NCBI RefSeq assembly: GCF_000959725.1
Contig: NZ_CP009323.1
Location: 868,001 to 932,000 of the forward strand
Direction: 5' to 3'
Length of the DNA: 64,000 nt
Source: Burkholderia gladioli
GTDB lineage: Bacteria > Pseudomonadota > Gammaproteobacteria > Burkholderiales > Burkholderiaceae
Of this stretch, positions 37,001 to 45,850 are shown piece after piece. A model generated the notes under the pieces. That model was not told where the DNA came from, searched no databases, and saw nothing but the letters and a program-made list of their open reading frames with translations. The stretch's first letter is position 1. Every line of letters begins with the position of its first letter. Position numbers and translations under genes: made by a program.

Positions 37001-38167
37001 TTACTTGCCGGCGGCTGCCGCGACGACCTTCTGCGCGGCTTCTTCCATGCTGTCCGCCGAGATGATCGGCAGGCCCGACTCGGCCAGCATCTTCTTGCCC
37101 AGGTCTTCGTTGGTGCCCTTCATGCGCACCACCAGCGGCACGCCGAGGTTCACGGCCTTCGAGCCGGCGATCACGCCTTCGGCGATCACGTCGCAGCGCA
37201 TGATGCCGCCGAAGATGTTGACCAGGATTGCCTTCAGGTCCGGGTTCTTCAGCATCAGCTTGAACGCTTCCGTGACCTTCTCGGTCGTCGCGCCACCGCC
37301 GACGTCCAGGAAGTTCGCCGGTTCGCCGCCGAACAGCTTGATGGTGTCCATGGTGGCCATCGCCAGGCCGGCGCCGTTCACCAGGCAGCCGATGTTGCCG
37401 TCCAGCGAGATGTAGGCGAGATCGAACTTCGAGGCTTCGATTTCAGCCGGATCTTCTTCGTCCAGATCGCGGTAGGCGACGATTTCCGGGTGACGGAACA
37501 GCGCGTTCGAATCGAAGTTGAACTTCGCGTCGAGGGCGGTGACCTTGCCGTCGCTGGAGACGTTCAGCGGATTGATTTCGGCCAGAGATGCGTCGGTTTC
37601 CCAGAACGCCTTGTACAGGCCTTGCAGGATCGCGCGCGCTTGCGGAATCGAGGCAGCCGGCACGCCGATCTTCGCGGCGAGGTCGTCGGCCTGTGCATCG
37701 AGCAGGCCGGTCGACGGCTCGACGATGACCTGGTGGATCAGCTCCGGATGCTTTTCGGCCACTTCCTCGATGTCCATGCCGCCTTCGCTCGAACCCATCA
37801 GGACGATCTTTTGCGACACGCGATCGACGACGAGGCTGACATACAGTTCCTGCTTGATGTCGGCGCCTTCCTCGACCATCAGGCGGTTGACCTTCTGGCC
37901 TTCCGGGCCGGTCTGGTGCGTGACGAGCTGCATGCCGAGGATCTGGCTCGCGTACTCGCGAACCTGCTCGATCGACTTCGCCACCTTCACGCCGCCGCCC
38001 TTGCCACGGCCACCCGCGTGAATCTGAGCCTTCACGACCCACACCGGGCCGCCCAGCTCTTCTGCCACCTTGACGGCATCTTCAACCGAGAACGCCGGCT
38101 TGCCGCGCGGGACCGCGACTCCGAATTTCCGCAGGATTTCCTTACCCTGGTACTCGTGAATCTTCAT
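37001..38167 (-). CDS. sucC: Succinyl-CoA ligase (ADP-forming), beta subunit
   Basis: The protein has 388 residues, starting at ATG 38165-38167 ([19 protein letters not shown]) with AAGGAATCACGC upstream. It supplies the ATP-grasp nucleotide site ([20 protein letters not shown]) and the succinate/CoA interface ([36 protein letters not shown]). It is the first gene of sucCD. Confidence 0.97.
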   Translation of the reverse strand: MKIHEYQGKEILRKFGVAVPRGKPAFSVEDAVKVAEELGGPVWVVKAQIHAGGRGKGGGVKVAKSIEQVREYASQILGMQLVTHQTGPEGQKVNRLMVEEGADIKQELYVSLVVDRVSQKIVLMGSSEGGMDIEEVAEKHPELIHQVIVEPSTGLLDAQADDLAAKIGVPAASIPQARAILQGLYKAFWETDASLAEINPLNVSSDGKVTALDAKFNFDSNALFRHPEIVAYRDLDEEDPAEIEASKFDLAYISLDGNIGCLVNGAGLAMATMDTIKLFGGEPANFLDVGGGATTEKVTEAFKLMLKNPDLKAILVNIFGGIMRCDVIAEGVIAGSKAVNLGVPLVVRMKGTNEDLGKKMLAESGLPIISADSMEEAAQKVVAAAAGK

Positions 38168-38893
38168 GCGTGATTCCTTCAGTCTGAGAGTTGGATTAAA
38201 AGTCGATTGACAGTCGCTTCTTTCTACTGATGTTTCCGATCATTCGTGCGCGCTACCCGCGCCGTCGGGCACGGGTGGGCTCGCGCCGAGCCATGTCGGG
38301 ATGAACGGCCGGCCCGCCGTGCGTCGCGCGCCGCCTCGTGAGCACCGCGCCGCGCCGCTTCGCGCCGCATCACGGCCGGCCGCCCGCGCAGCACGCGATC
38401 CGGGGATCGGGGCGTGATGCGCGGGGAAAAAACGGGGGAGAGGTGAGCGAGGTGGGCTCGGCAGGCGGGAATGGCGGCTTCGCTGCGACCGGAACAGAAT
38501 GCCCGGCCGGACGACGCGGCGGCGTCGACGACATGGGGTTCGCGATCGGAGGTCATGCTGGGCCTGGGTTCATGGATCGGCTGTCCGCCCGGCTGCGTGA
38601 CCTTCATCGAACCCGCCGCGCAATGCGGTCGACACGATGGAACGGTGACGACACCTCGCCGGCCGCCGCGCTGGTCGGTGATCGCCGGGACTGCGCCTGG
38701 CTGGCGCAACTGGCGTGACACGGGCTCGAATGACGGCATGCGGAAGGTTGAAGCCGAGTTGGAAAACCGAAGGATTTTAGCATATTGGGTATTTGTCGCG
38801 ATGCCACGAATATCCGGTGTGACCCGCATTGGCAAGCGGATGCAGTGCAGCATCACGGGTCGGACCCGCGTGAGCGCGGCGCCCCGGCGAGCC
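38168..38893. other. Long non-coding gap between recX and sucC
   Basis: This 726-bp stretch has only GC-driven open frames with no recognisable product. A/T-rich patches lie at 38190-38225 (just before sucC) and 38765-38812. The second includes, on the minus strand, TAAAAT near 38773-38778, a candidate -10 for a long sucCD leader, but I could not pair it with a -35 box at good spacing. No hairpin or repeat stood out. Confidence 0.5.
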
Positions 38894-40018
38894 TCAGAAC
38901 TCGCCGAATTCGTCCTCGCCGCCCTTGAGCAGCTTGACGATGGTGGCGCTCGTGAAGCCGCGCGCGGCCAGGAAGCGCGCCTGTTTGGCGCGCTCGGCCG
39001 GCGTGCCCGGCAGGCTGCCGAACTTCTTGCGCCAGACCGCCTGGGCCCGGCCGAACTCGGTTTCGCGCAACTGCTCGCTGACCGATTCGACCAGTTCCGA
39101 ATCGACGGCATGGCGCTTGAGCTCGCCGAGGATTCGCGCGCTACCGAGGCGCGAGGCGCGCCGGTGCACCAGGCTTTCGGTGAAACGCGCGTCGGACAGC
39201 CAGCCCTCGCGCTCGAGCGCGTCGAGCAGCGCTTCGGGATCGTCGCCCTCCTCCACATAGGGAGCGAGCTTGCGCGCGAGTTCGCTGCGGCTGTACTCGC
39301 GTCGCGACAGATAACCAAGCGCGCGGCCTTTCAGTGAGCGGGTCGGGCGCTCCCGCTCGGCACGGCGCGCCTCGCCTGCCGGTTCGGTTGCCTGGCCGGA
39401 GGAAGCCGTCGAGGCATCGCGCTCGTCGAACGGGCCGCGCGTGCGGCGCCGGTTGCGGCGCGTGGCGTGTTCGCTGGTGCGGGAATACTGGTCGCCGTCG
39501 GCGTTTTCGAAGTGGGTGGGCGCGGCGGGCGCCTCGAAGGGATCGGGGGCGGCGCGGCGACGGCTCGACGATGCCGGGCGGCCGCCGGTAACGGGGGCTT
39601 GCGAAGCCGCGGGCCGCGGGCCGGCGGCTGCGTCTACCCGGCCGGCCGTCGGCTGTCGACGAGGCTGCGATGAAGCGCCAGCATCAGCCGGAAAAACAGC
39701 CGGCGCTGCCCTGCCCGCCTCCCCACGCACGGCACGCACGCTGCGGGCACGGATGCCGCGCGCAACGTCATGCGCATCGAAGGATTCGTCGGCATCGACC
39801 GAGTCGCTCGCGTACACGGGATCGGCCGCTGCCCGCCGCGGGCGCTGAAACGAAACGAGGGCATCGTCCGATGCCCTCGTTTCCGGGCGACCTGCCGGCC
39901 GCCCTTCGCGTGAAACCGGCGCCGGCCCGGGTCGATCGGCCTGGCCGCCGTCGCCCGCGCGAGGCTCGCGCGGCGAGGAGGCTGGCGAATCGTCCGGGCG
40001 GCCCCGGCTTCGACGCAT
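38894..40018 (-). CDS. recX: Recombination regulator RecX with long N-terminal extension
   Basis: The protein has 374 residues. RecX proper is only the last 150 or so (SLKGRALGYLSRREYSRSEL; EALLDALEREGWLSDARFTE; FLAARGFTSATIVKLLKG) and modulates RecA filaments. Residues 1-225 are Arg/Ala/Pro/Asp-rich and probably disordered. The start used is ATG 40016-40018, overlapping the recA stop (TGATG); no other ATG exists in the frame, so the alternatives are GTG codons, one at 40021. The translational overlap with recA argues that the extension is real, but a short RecX from an internal GTG remains possible. Other Burkholderia RecX proteins are also long. Confidence 0.88.
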   Translation of the reverse strand: MRRSRGRPDDSPASSPREPRAGDGGQADRPGPAPVSREGRPAGRPETRASDDALVSFQRPRRAAADPVYASDSVDADESFDAHDVARGIRARSVRAVRGEAGRAAPAVFPADAGASSQPRRQPTAGRVDAAAGPRPAASQAPVTGGRPASSSRRRAAPDPFEAPAAPTHFENADGDQYSRTSEHATRRNRRRTRGPFDERDASTASSGQATEPAGEARRAERERPTRSLKGRALGYLSRREYSRSELARKLAPYVEEGDDPEALLDALEREGWLSDARFTESLVHRRASRLGSARILGELKRHAVDSELVESVSEQLRETEFGRAQAVWRKKFGSLPGTPAERAKQARFLAARGFTSATIVKLLKGGEDEFGEF

Positions 40019-41097
40019 CACTCTTCTTCGTCCAGGATCTCGGCTTCCGACTGGCCGGCGGCGCCTTCCTGCGGCATGGCCGCCACGCCGAGCGATTCGC
40101 GGATGCGGTTCTCGATCTCGAGCGCGATGTCCGGATTCTCGCGCAGGAATTCACGCGCGTTGTCCTTGCCCTGGCCGATCTTGTCGCCGTTGTAGCTGTA
40201 CCAGGCGCCGGCCTTGTCGACGATCTTGGCTTGCACGCCCAGATCGATGATTTCGCCCTGGCGCGAGATACCCTCGCCGTAGAGGATGTCGAAGATCGAT
40301 TCGCGGAACGGCGGCGAGACCTTGTTCTTGACGACCTTGACGCGGGTTTCGTTGCCGATCACCTCGTCGTTCTTCTTGATCGAGCCGATCCGGCGGATAT
40401 CGAGGCGCACCGAGGCGTAGAACTTCAGCGCATTGCCGCCCGTGGTGGTTTCCGGGTTGCCGAACATGACACCGATCTTCATGCGGATCTGGTTGATGAA
40501 GATCACCAGGCAGTTCGTGCGCTTGATCGTGCCCGTCAGCTTGCGCAGTGCCTGCGACATCAGGCGAGCCTGCAGGCCCGGCAGCGAATCGCCCATTTCG
40601 CCTTCGATTTCGGCCTTCGGCACCAGGGCCGCGACCGAGTCGATCACGATCATGTCGATCGAGCCCGAGCGCACCAGCGCGTCGGTGATTTCGAGCGCCT
40701 GCTCGCCCGTGTCCGGCTGCGAGATCAGCAGCTCCGGCACGTTCACGCCGAGCTTGGATGCATATTGGACGTCGAGCGCGTGTTCCGCGTCGATGAAGGC
40801 CGCCGTGCCGCCGAGCTTCTGCATCTCGGCGATCACCTGCAGCGTGAGGGTGGTCTTGCCCGACGATTCCGGACCGTAGATTTCGACGACACGGCCGCGC
40901 GGCAGGCCGCCGACGCCGAGCGCGATATCGAGGCCGAGCGAGCCGGTGGAGACCACCTGGATATCTTCCTTGGCCTCGGCATCGCCGAGCTTCATGATCG
41001 AGCCCTTGCCGAACTGCTTCTCGATCTGGGCCAGCGCTGCCGCCAGCGCCTTGCTCTTTTCCGCGGTCATCCCGGCGCCTTTCTTGCTATCTTCCAT
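40018..41097 (-). CDS. recA: Recombinase RecA
   Basis: The protein has 359 residues, starting at ATG 41095-41097 ([20 protein letters not shown]). It forms filaments on single-stranded DNA for homologous recombination and triggers LexA and UmuD cleavage. Walker A is [14 protein letters not shown], Walker B is [20 protein letters not shown], and DNA-binding loops L1 and L2 are present ([39 protein letters not shown]). The acidic tail ends LDEEE. A canonical SOS box lies upstream, and recX follows with overlapping start. Confidence 0.98.
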   Translation of the reverse strand: MEDSKKGAGMTAEKSKALAAALAQIEKQFGKGSIMKLGDAEAKEDIQVVSTGSLGLDIALGVGGLPRGRVVEIYGPESSGKTTLTLQVIAEMQKLGGTAAFIDAEHALDVQYASKLGVNVPELLISQPDTGEQALEITDALVRSGSIDMIVIDSVAALVPKAEIEGEMGDSLPGLQARLMSQALRKLTGTIKRTNCLVIFINQIRMKIGVMFGNPETTTGGNALKFYASVRLDIRRIGSIKKNDEVIGNETRVKVVKNKVSPPFRESIFDILYGEGISRQGEIIDLGVQAKIVDKAGAWYSYNGDKIGQGKDNAREFLRENPDIALEIENRIRESLGVAAMPQEGAAGQSEAEILDEEE

Positions 41098-41178
41098 GAA
41101 TCGTCCTTTGCTATGATGAGCAGCGTCTGATTGGGGGGCACCGGGCCTAACTAGCCGTTAGGTGCACGAATGCAGACA

Positions 41179-41194
41179 CTGTATAAAAAAACAG
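41179..41194. promoter_or_regulatory. LexA (SOS) box in the recA promoter
   Basis: CTGTATAAAAAAACAG fits CTGT-N8-ACAG exactly. On the minus strand it overlaps the candidate promoter TTGCAC (41206-41201) and TATACA about 15 bp further, 82 bp before the recA start. A rightward response-regulator gene begins 109 bp to the right, so LexA could affect it too. Confidence 0.92.
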
Positions 41195-41302
41195 TGGTTT
41201 GTGCAAGCCCGAGTTGCGGGTTCCGCACAAGCCCACCCAGACCTTCCGGAGACACCCGCGCCGGCGCCTCTCCAGCGCGCCGCCGGCCGACGGCCACGCA
41301 CC

Positions 41303-42046
41303 ATGCGAATCCTGATTGCCGAAGATGACAGCATACTCGCGGACGGCCTGACCCGATCACTCCGCCAATCGGGCTATGCCGTCGATCACGTCAAGAGCGG
41401 CGTCGAGGCCGACACCGCCTTGTCGATGCAGACTTTCGACCTGCTGATCCTCGATCTCGGCCTGCCGAAGATGCCCGGTCTCGACGTGCTGCGGCGCCTG
41501 CGCGCACGCAACTCGGTGCTGCCGGTGCTGATCCTGACCGCCGCCGACAGCGTCGACGAGCGCGTCAAGGGGCTCGACCTGGGCGCCGACGACTACATGG
41601 CCAAGCCCTTCGCCCTGAACGAACTCGAGGCGCGCGTGCGGGCGCTCACCCGGCGCGGCGCCGGCGGCGGCCCGACCGTGATCCGCCACGGCTCGCTGAG
41701 CTTCGACCAGGTCGGCCGGCTCGCCTACGCCAACGAGCGCGTGCTGGACCTGTCGGCGCGCGAGCTCGGCCTGCTCGAGGTGCTGCTGCAGCGCGTCGGC
41801 CGACTGGTCTCGAAGGAGCAACTGGTCGACCATCTCTGCGAGTGGGGCGAGGAAGTCAGCAACAACGCGATCGAGGTCTACGTGCACCGGCTGCGCAAGA
41901 AGATCGAGCCGAGCGGCGTGCGGATCCTGACCGTGCGCGGCCTCGGCTACTGCCTGGAGAAGGCCGTGGCAGAATCGGGCGCCGCGGTCGCGCCCGAGGT
42001 GCCGGCCGCGCCGGAGCATCAGGCGCCCTCCTCGCCGCTGCGCTGA
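41303..42046 (+). CDS. OmpR-family response regulator (TctD/QseB-like)
   Basis: The protein has 247 residues, starting at ATG 41303 (MRILIAEDDSILADGLTRSL). The receiver domain has acidic residues 8-9, phosphoacceptor Asp51 (LILDLGLPKMPG) and Lys in DYMAKPFAL; the winged helix includes SARELGLLEVLLQRVG and NNAIEVYVHRLRKKIE. A Pro/Ala-rich tail of about 25 residues is non-conserved. The kinase gene follows 22 bp downstream, and a transporter gene after that, which suggests control of carboxylate uptake. It is divergent from recA. Confidence 0.9.
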   Translation: MRILIAEDDSILADGLTRSLRQSGYAVDHVKSGVEADTALSMQTFDLLILDLGLPKMPGLDVLRRLRARNSVLPVLILTAADSVDERVKGLDLGADDYMAKPFALNELEARVRALTRRGAGGGPTVIRHGSLSFDQVGRLAYANERVLDLSARELGLLEVLLQRVGRLVSKEQLVDHLCEWGEEVSNNAIEVYVHRLRKKIEPSGVRILTVRGLGYCLEKAVAESGAAVAPEVPAAPEHQAPSSPLR

Positions 42047-42068
42047 GGGGCCGCGCGAGCGCGCCGCC

Positions 42069-43700
42069 ATGGCCACGCCGCTTCGTTCCGCCCGCACCAG
42101 CAAGCACGCCACGCGCCGCCCGGCCGACGTGCGCGACGCGGAACGCGACGCCCGCTACGAAAATCCGTTTGCCCCGCCCGACGAGGGCGAATCCGCCGAC
42201 ACGGCGCGCCCGCGTTCGCTGTTCGGCGAGATCCTCGACTGGATGCTCGCGCCACTGCTGCTGCTCTGGCCGATGAGCATCGCCGTCACCTACCTGGTCG
42301 CCAAGACCATCGCCAACGGCCCCTTCGACCGCGCGCTGGAAACCGATGCCTATGTGCTCGCGCGGCAGATCACGCCCGTCAATGGGGCGGCCGAGCTGGT
42401 GCTGCCCAAGGCCACGCTCGACCTGCTGCGCGCCGACAATGTCGACAGCGTCTATTACCAGGTGCTCGGCACGCGCGGCGAGCTGGTGGCCGGCGAGGCC
42501 GACCTGCCGCTGCCGCGCGACGACGACCGGCCGCCGCCCGGCGTGGTGCTGTTCCGCGACGACCTCCTTCGCGGCAACGACATCCGCGTCGCCTACACCA
42601 CCGTCGCGCTGGGCGGCTCGAGCGGCTCGCAGCCGGTGCTGGTCCAGGTCGGCGAAACGCTGGACAAGCGCAACGCGCTGGCCAACGACATCATCAAGGG
42701 CGTGATCCTGCCGCAGTTCGTGATCCTGCCGCTGGCCATCGTGCTGGTCTGGTTCGGGCTGTCGCGCGGGCTCGCGCCGCTGACCGCGCTGCAGGCCCAT
42801 ATCCGCAACCGCCGCCCCGACGATCTCTCGCCCGTCGATCCGCAGCGCGCGCCGCCCGAGATCGAGCCGCTGGTCACCTCGTTCAACGACCTGCTCGGCC
42901 GGCTCGAACAGAACATCGCGCTGCAGAAGCGCTTCATCGCCGATGCCGCGCACCAGATGAAGACGCCGCTGGCCGGGCTGCGCACCCAGGCCGAATTCGC
43001 GCTGCGTCACGAGGTGCCGGACGAAGTCGCGCGCTCGCTGGAGCAGATCGCCACCAGCTCCGGGCAGGCCGCGCGCCTGGTCACCCAGTTGCTGGCGCTG
43101 GCGCGCGCCGAGAACCGCGCGAGCGGCCTGAGCTTCGAGCCGGTCGATCTCGCCGCGCTGGCACGCGTGACCGTGCGCGACTGGGTGCAGGCCGCCTTCG
43201 CCAGGCACATGGACCTCGGCTACGAAGGGCCGGACGACCAGGACGTTCAAGCGCCGGCGCCGATCATCGACGGCCATGCCGTGATGCTGCGCGAGATGCT
43301 CGGCAACCTGATCGACAACGCGATCCGCTACACGCCCGAGGGCGGCCGGATCACCGTGCGCCTGCATGTCGAACCCGGCGTGCGGCTCGACGCGACGGGC
43401 GCCGTGGTGCGCGCCTTCGACAATGCCGGCGCCGGCCAGGCGGGCGTCGCGCACATCGAGGTGGAAGATACCGGCCCCGGCATTCCGGCCCACGAGCGCG
43501 GCCGCGTGCTCGAACGCTTCTACCGGATCCTCGGCCGCGACGGCGAGGGCAGCGGGCTGGGCCTGGCCATCGTGCGCGAGATCGTCACCCAGCACGGCGG
43601 CGCGCTGGCGATCGACGACCACGTCTACCAGGACACGCCGCGCCTGGCCGGCACGCTGGTGCGCGTCAGCTTCGCGCTGCGCGAGGCCGCCCCGGAATAA
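42069..43700 (+). CDS. Sensor histidine kinase, TctE-like
   Basis: The protein has 543 residues. A charged N-terminal extension of about 50 residues precedes TM1 (about 57-78). The periplasmic domain of about 135 residues is of the TctE-N type (GPFDRALETDAYVLARQITP opening), then TM2 (212-232), HAMP, HisKA with His295 (IADAAHQMKTPLAGLRTQ) and HATPase boxes ([41 protein letters not shown]). TctE-type kinases sense tricarboxylates in relatives. The kinase pairs with the regulator 22 bp upstream; the MHS transporter follows 232 bp downstream. The signal is inferred. Confidence 0.9.
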   Translation: MATPLRSARTSKHATRRPADVRDAERDARYENPFAPPDEGESADTARPRSLFGEILDWMLAPLLLLWPMSIAVTYLVAKTIANGPFDRALETDAYVLARQITPVNGAAELVLPKATLDLLRADNVDSVYYQVLGTRGELVAGEADLPLPRDDDRPPPGVVLFRDDLLRGNDIRVAYTTVALGGSSGSQPVLVQVGETLDKRNALANDIIKGVILPQFVILPLAIVLVWFGLSRGLAPLTALQAHIRNRRPDDLSPVDPQRAPPEIEPLVTSFNDLLGRLEQNIALQKRFIADAAHQMKTPLAGLRTQAEFALRHEVPDEVARSLEQIATSSGQAARLVTQLLALARAENRASGLSFEPVDLAALARVTVRDWVQAAFARHMDLGYEGPDDQDVQAPAPIIDGHAVMLREMLGNLIDNAIRYTPEGGRITVRLHVEPGVRLDATGAVVRAFDNAGAGQAGVAHIEVEDTGPGIPAHERGRVLERFYRILGRDGEGSGLGLAIVREIVTQHGGALAIDDHVYQDTPRLAGTLVRVSFALREAAPE

Positions 43701-43932
43701 CCCTGAGGCGAGCGCCGCCGGCCAGGCCTGCAAGGCGCCGTCAGCGACGTTGCCGGAACATCGACCACCGATCGCCGACGTTCACCCAACAATCGCCGAA
43801 CAAGCGAGAAGCACTCCCGACAAACCCTGATCCCCGCTCCAGTCAGACCTCCGTAAGTTTGCCCGCCAATAATCGACGCCAGTTCGTCAGGATGGCGAAC
43901 CGACACCGATATCAAGATTCAGGAGACGACTC

Positions 43933-45591
43933 ATGGCGACTGTAGGCGGACACATCTCGCACTCGCCGATGACGAGCGACGAAAAACGCGTGATCTTCGC
44001 GTCCTCGCTCGGCACCGTGTTCGAGTGGTACGACTTCTATCTGGCCGGCTCGCTCGCGGCCTACATCAGCAAGAGCTTCTTCTCCGGCGTCAATCCGACC
44101 GCCGCCTTCATCTTCACCCTGCTCGGCTTCGCCGCCGGTTTCGCGGTGCGCCCGTTCGGCGCGATCGTGTTCGGCCGGCTCGGCGACATGGTGGGCCGCA
44201 AGTACACCTTCCTGATGACGATCGTGATCATGGGCATCTCGACCTTCGTGGTCGGGTTCCTGCCCGGCTACGCCACCATCGGCATCGCCGCGCCGGTGAT
44301 CTTCATCGCCATGCGGCTACTGCAGGGGCTCGCGCTGGGCGGCGAATACGGCGGCGCGGCCACCTACGTGGCCGAGCATGCACCGGCCAACCGCCGCGGC
44401 TTCTACACCGCCTGGATCCAGACCACCGCGACGCTCGGCCTGTTCCTGTCGCTGCTGGTGATCGTCGGCGTGCGCACCCTGGTGGGCGAGGAGAGCTTTG
44501 GCGCCTGGGCCTGGCGCATTCCGTTCATCGCCTCGATCCTGCTGCTGGCCGTGTCGGTCTGGATTCGCATGCAGCTGAACGAATCGCCGGTGTTCATGCG
44601 CATCAAGGCCGAGGGCAAGACCTCGAAGGCGCCGCTCACCGAAGCCTTCGGCCAATGGCGCAATCTGAAGATCGTGATCCTCGCGCTGGTCGGGCTGACC
44701 GCTGGCCAGGCGGTGGTCTGGTACACGGGCCAGTTCTACGCGCTGTTCTTCCTGACGCAAACGCTGAAGGTGGACGGCACCACGGCCAATATCCTGATCG
44801 CCGTGGCGCTCTTGATCGGCACGCCCTTCTTCCTGTTCTTCGGCTCGCTGTCGGACCGGATCGGCCGCAAGCCGATCATCCTGGCCGGCTGCCTGATCGC
44901 CGCGCTGACCTACTTCCCGCTGTTCAAGGCGCTCACGCACTACACGAATCCGGCGCTGGAAACGGCCACGCAGAAGGCGCCGATCACCGTGATCGCGAAC
45001 CCGGACGAATGCTCGTTCCAGTTCAACCCGGTCGGCACGGCGAAGTTCACGACTTCCTGCGACATCGCCAAGGCGGCCCTGTCGAAGGCCGGCCTGAACT
45101 ACGAGAACGTGGCCGCGCCGGCGGGCACGCTCGCGCAGATCAAGGTGGGCGACGTCGCGGTGGACACCTACGACGGCAAGGCCGCGGACGCCAAGGCGAA
45201 GGCCGGCGCGTTCGACAAGACGCTGGCCGCGACGCTCAAGGGCGCCGGCTACCCGGCCAAGGCCGATCCCTCGCAGATCAACTGGCCGATGGCGATCGTG
45301 GTGCTGACCATCCTGGTGATCTTCGTGACCATGGTGTACGGGCCAATCGCGGCGATGCTGGTGGAGATGTTCCCGACGCGGATCCGCTATACCTCGATGT
45401 CGCTGCCCTATCACATCGGCAACGGCTGGTTCGGCGGCTTCCTGCCGGCCACCGCGTTCGCGATCGTGGCGGCCAAGGGCAACATCTACTCGGGGCTCTG
45501 GTATCCGATCGTGATCGCGCTGGTGACCTTCGTGATCGGGCTGCTGTTCGTCAAGGAGACGAAGGGCTCCAACATCTACTCGCAGGACTGA
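43933..45591 (+). CDS. MHS-family proton symporter with a large extracytoplasmic insert
   Basis: The protein has 552 residues, starting at ATG 43933 after CAGGAGAC. The N-terminal half has the MHS (metabolite:H+ symporter) motifs: GTVFEWYDFYLAGSLAAY, GRLGDMVGRKYTFLMTI and RLLQGLALGGEYGGAATYVAE. Between about residues 338 and 450 is a polar insert (from THYTNPALET to PSQINWP, with two Cys) between TM8 and TM9, likely periplasmic; most MHS proteins of 430-450 residues lack it. The C-terminal helices include YTSMSLPYHIGNGWFGGFLP. Substrates in the family are dicarboxylates, tricarboxylates or osmolytes. It lies downstream of a TctDE-like pair. Confidence 0.9.
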   Translation: MATVGGHISHSPMTSDEKRVIFASSLGTVFEWYDFYLAGSLAAYISKSFFSGVNPTAAFIFTLLGFAAGFAVRPFGAIVFGRLGDMVGRKYTFLMTIVIMGISTFVVGFLPGYATIGIAAPVIFIAMRLLQGLALGGEYGGAATYVAEHAPANRRGFYTAWIQTTATLGLFLSLLVIVGVRTLVGEESFGAWAWRIPFIASILLLAVSVWIRMQLNESPVFMRIKAEGKTSKAPLTEAFGQWRNLKIVILALVGLTAGQAVVWYTGQFYALFFLTQTLKVDGTTANILIAVALLIGTPFFLFFGSLSDRIGRKPIILAGCLIAALTYFPLFKALTHYTNPALETATQKAPITVIANPDECSFQFNPVGTAKFTTSCDIAKAALSKAGLNYENVAAPAGTLAQIKVGDVAVDTYDGKAADAKAKAGAFDKTLAATLKGAGYPAKADPSQINWPMAIVVLTILVIFVTMVYGPIAAMLVEMFPTRIRYTSMSLPYHIGNGWFGGFLPATAFAIVAAKGNIYSGLWYPIVIALVTFVIGLLFVKETKGSNIYSQD

Positions 45592-45660
45592 GGCAGGACC
45601 AGGAGAAACCGGGCCGGGCGGGCGTCCCGGCCGATTCGTGAAAATTCTTCGACAAAGTTG

Positions 45661-45689
45661 TTGACAGGGTTTGGGGTCTTCTGCATAAT
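45661..45689 (+). promoter_or_regulatory. Sigma-70 promoter of the tRNA gene
   Basis: TTGACA (45661-45666) and CATAAT (45684-45689) are separated by 17 bp, and the tRNA begins 13 bp later. This is the strongest-looking promoter in the window. Confidence 0.88.
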
Positions 45690-45701
45690 CTTTCTTCTGT
45701 T

Positions 45702-45778
<77 letters not shown>

Positions 45779-45788
45779 TCATTAGCGC

Positions 45789-45822
45789 AAAAGCCCGTGT
45801 TCTAACGAACACGGACTTTTGT
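45789..45822 (+). terminator. Terminator of the tRNA gene
   Basis: AAAAGCCCGTGTTC (45789-45802) pairs with GAACACGGACTTTT (45807-45820), with one G-U pair and a 4-nt loop, and ends in a T run. It lies 10 bp after the tRNA and before the integrase remnant. Confidence 0.9.
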
Positions 45823-45850
45823 CATTTGGCGCGCGGTGAGCCATCCGCCG

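Noticed and set aside
38224..39318. Minus-strand open frame spanning the recX tail and the recX-sucC gap
   Set aside because: Ser/Arg/Ala-rich composition and overlap with the RecX domain in another frame mark it as a chance frame.
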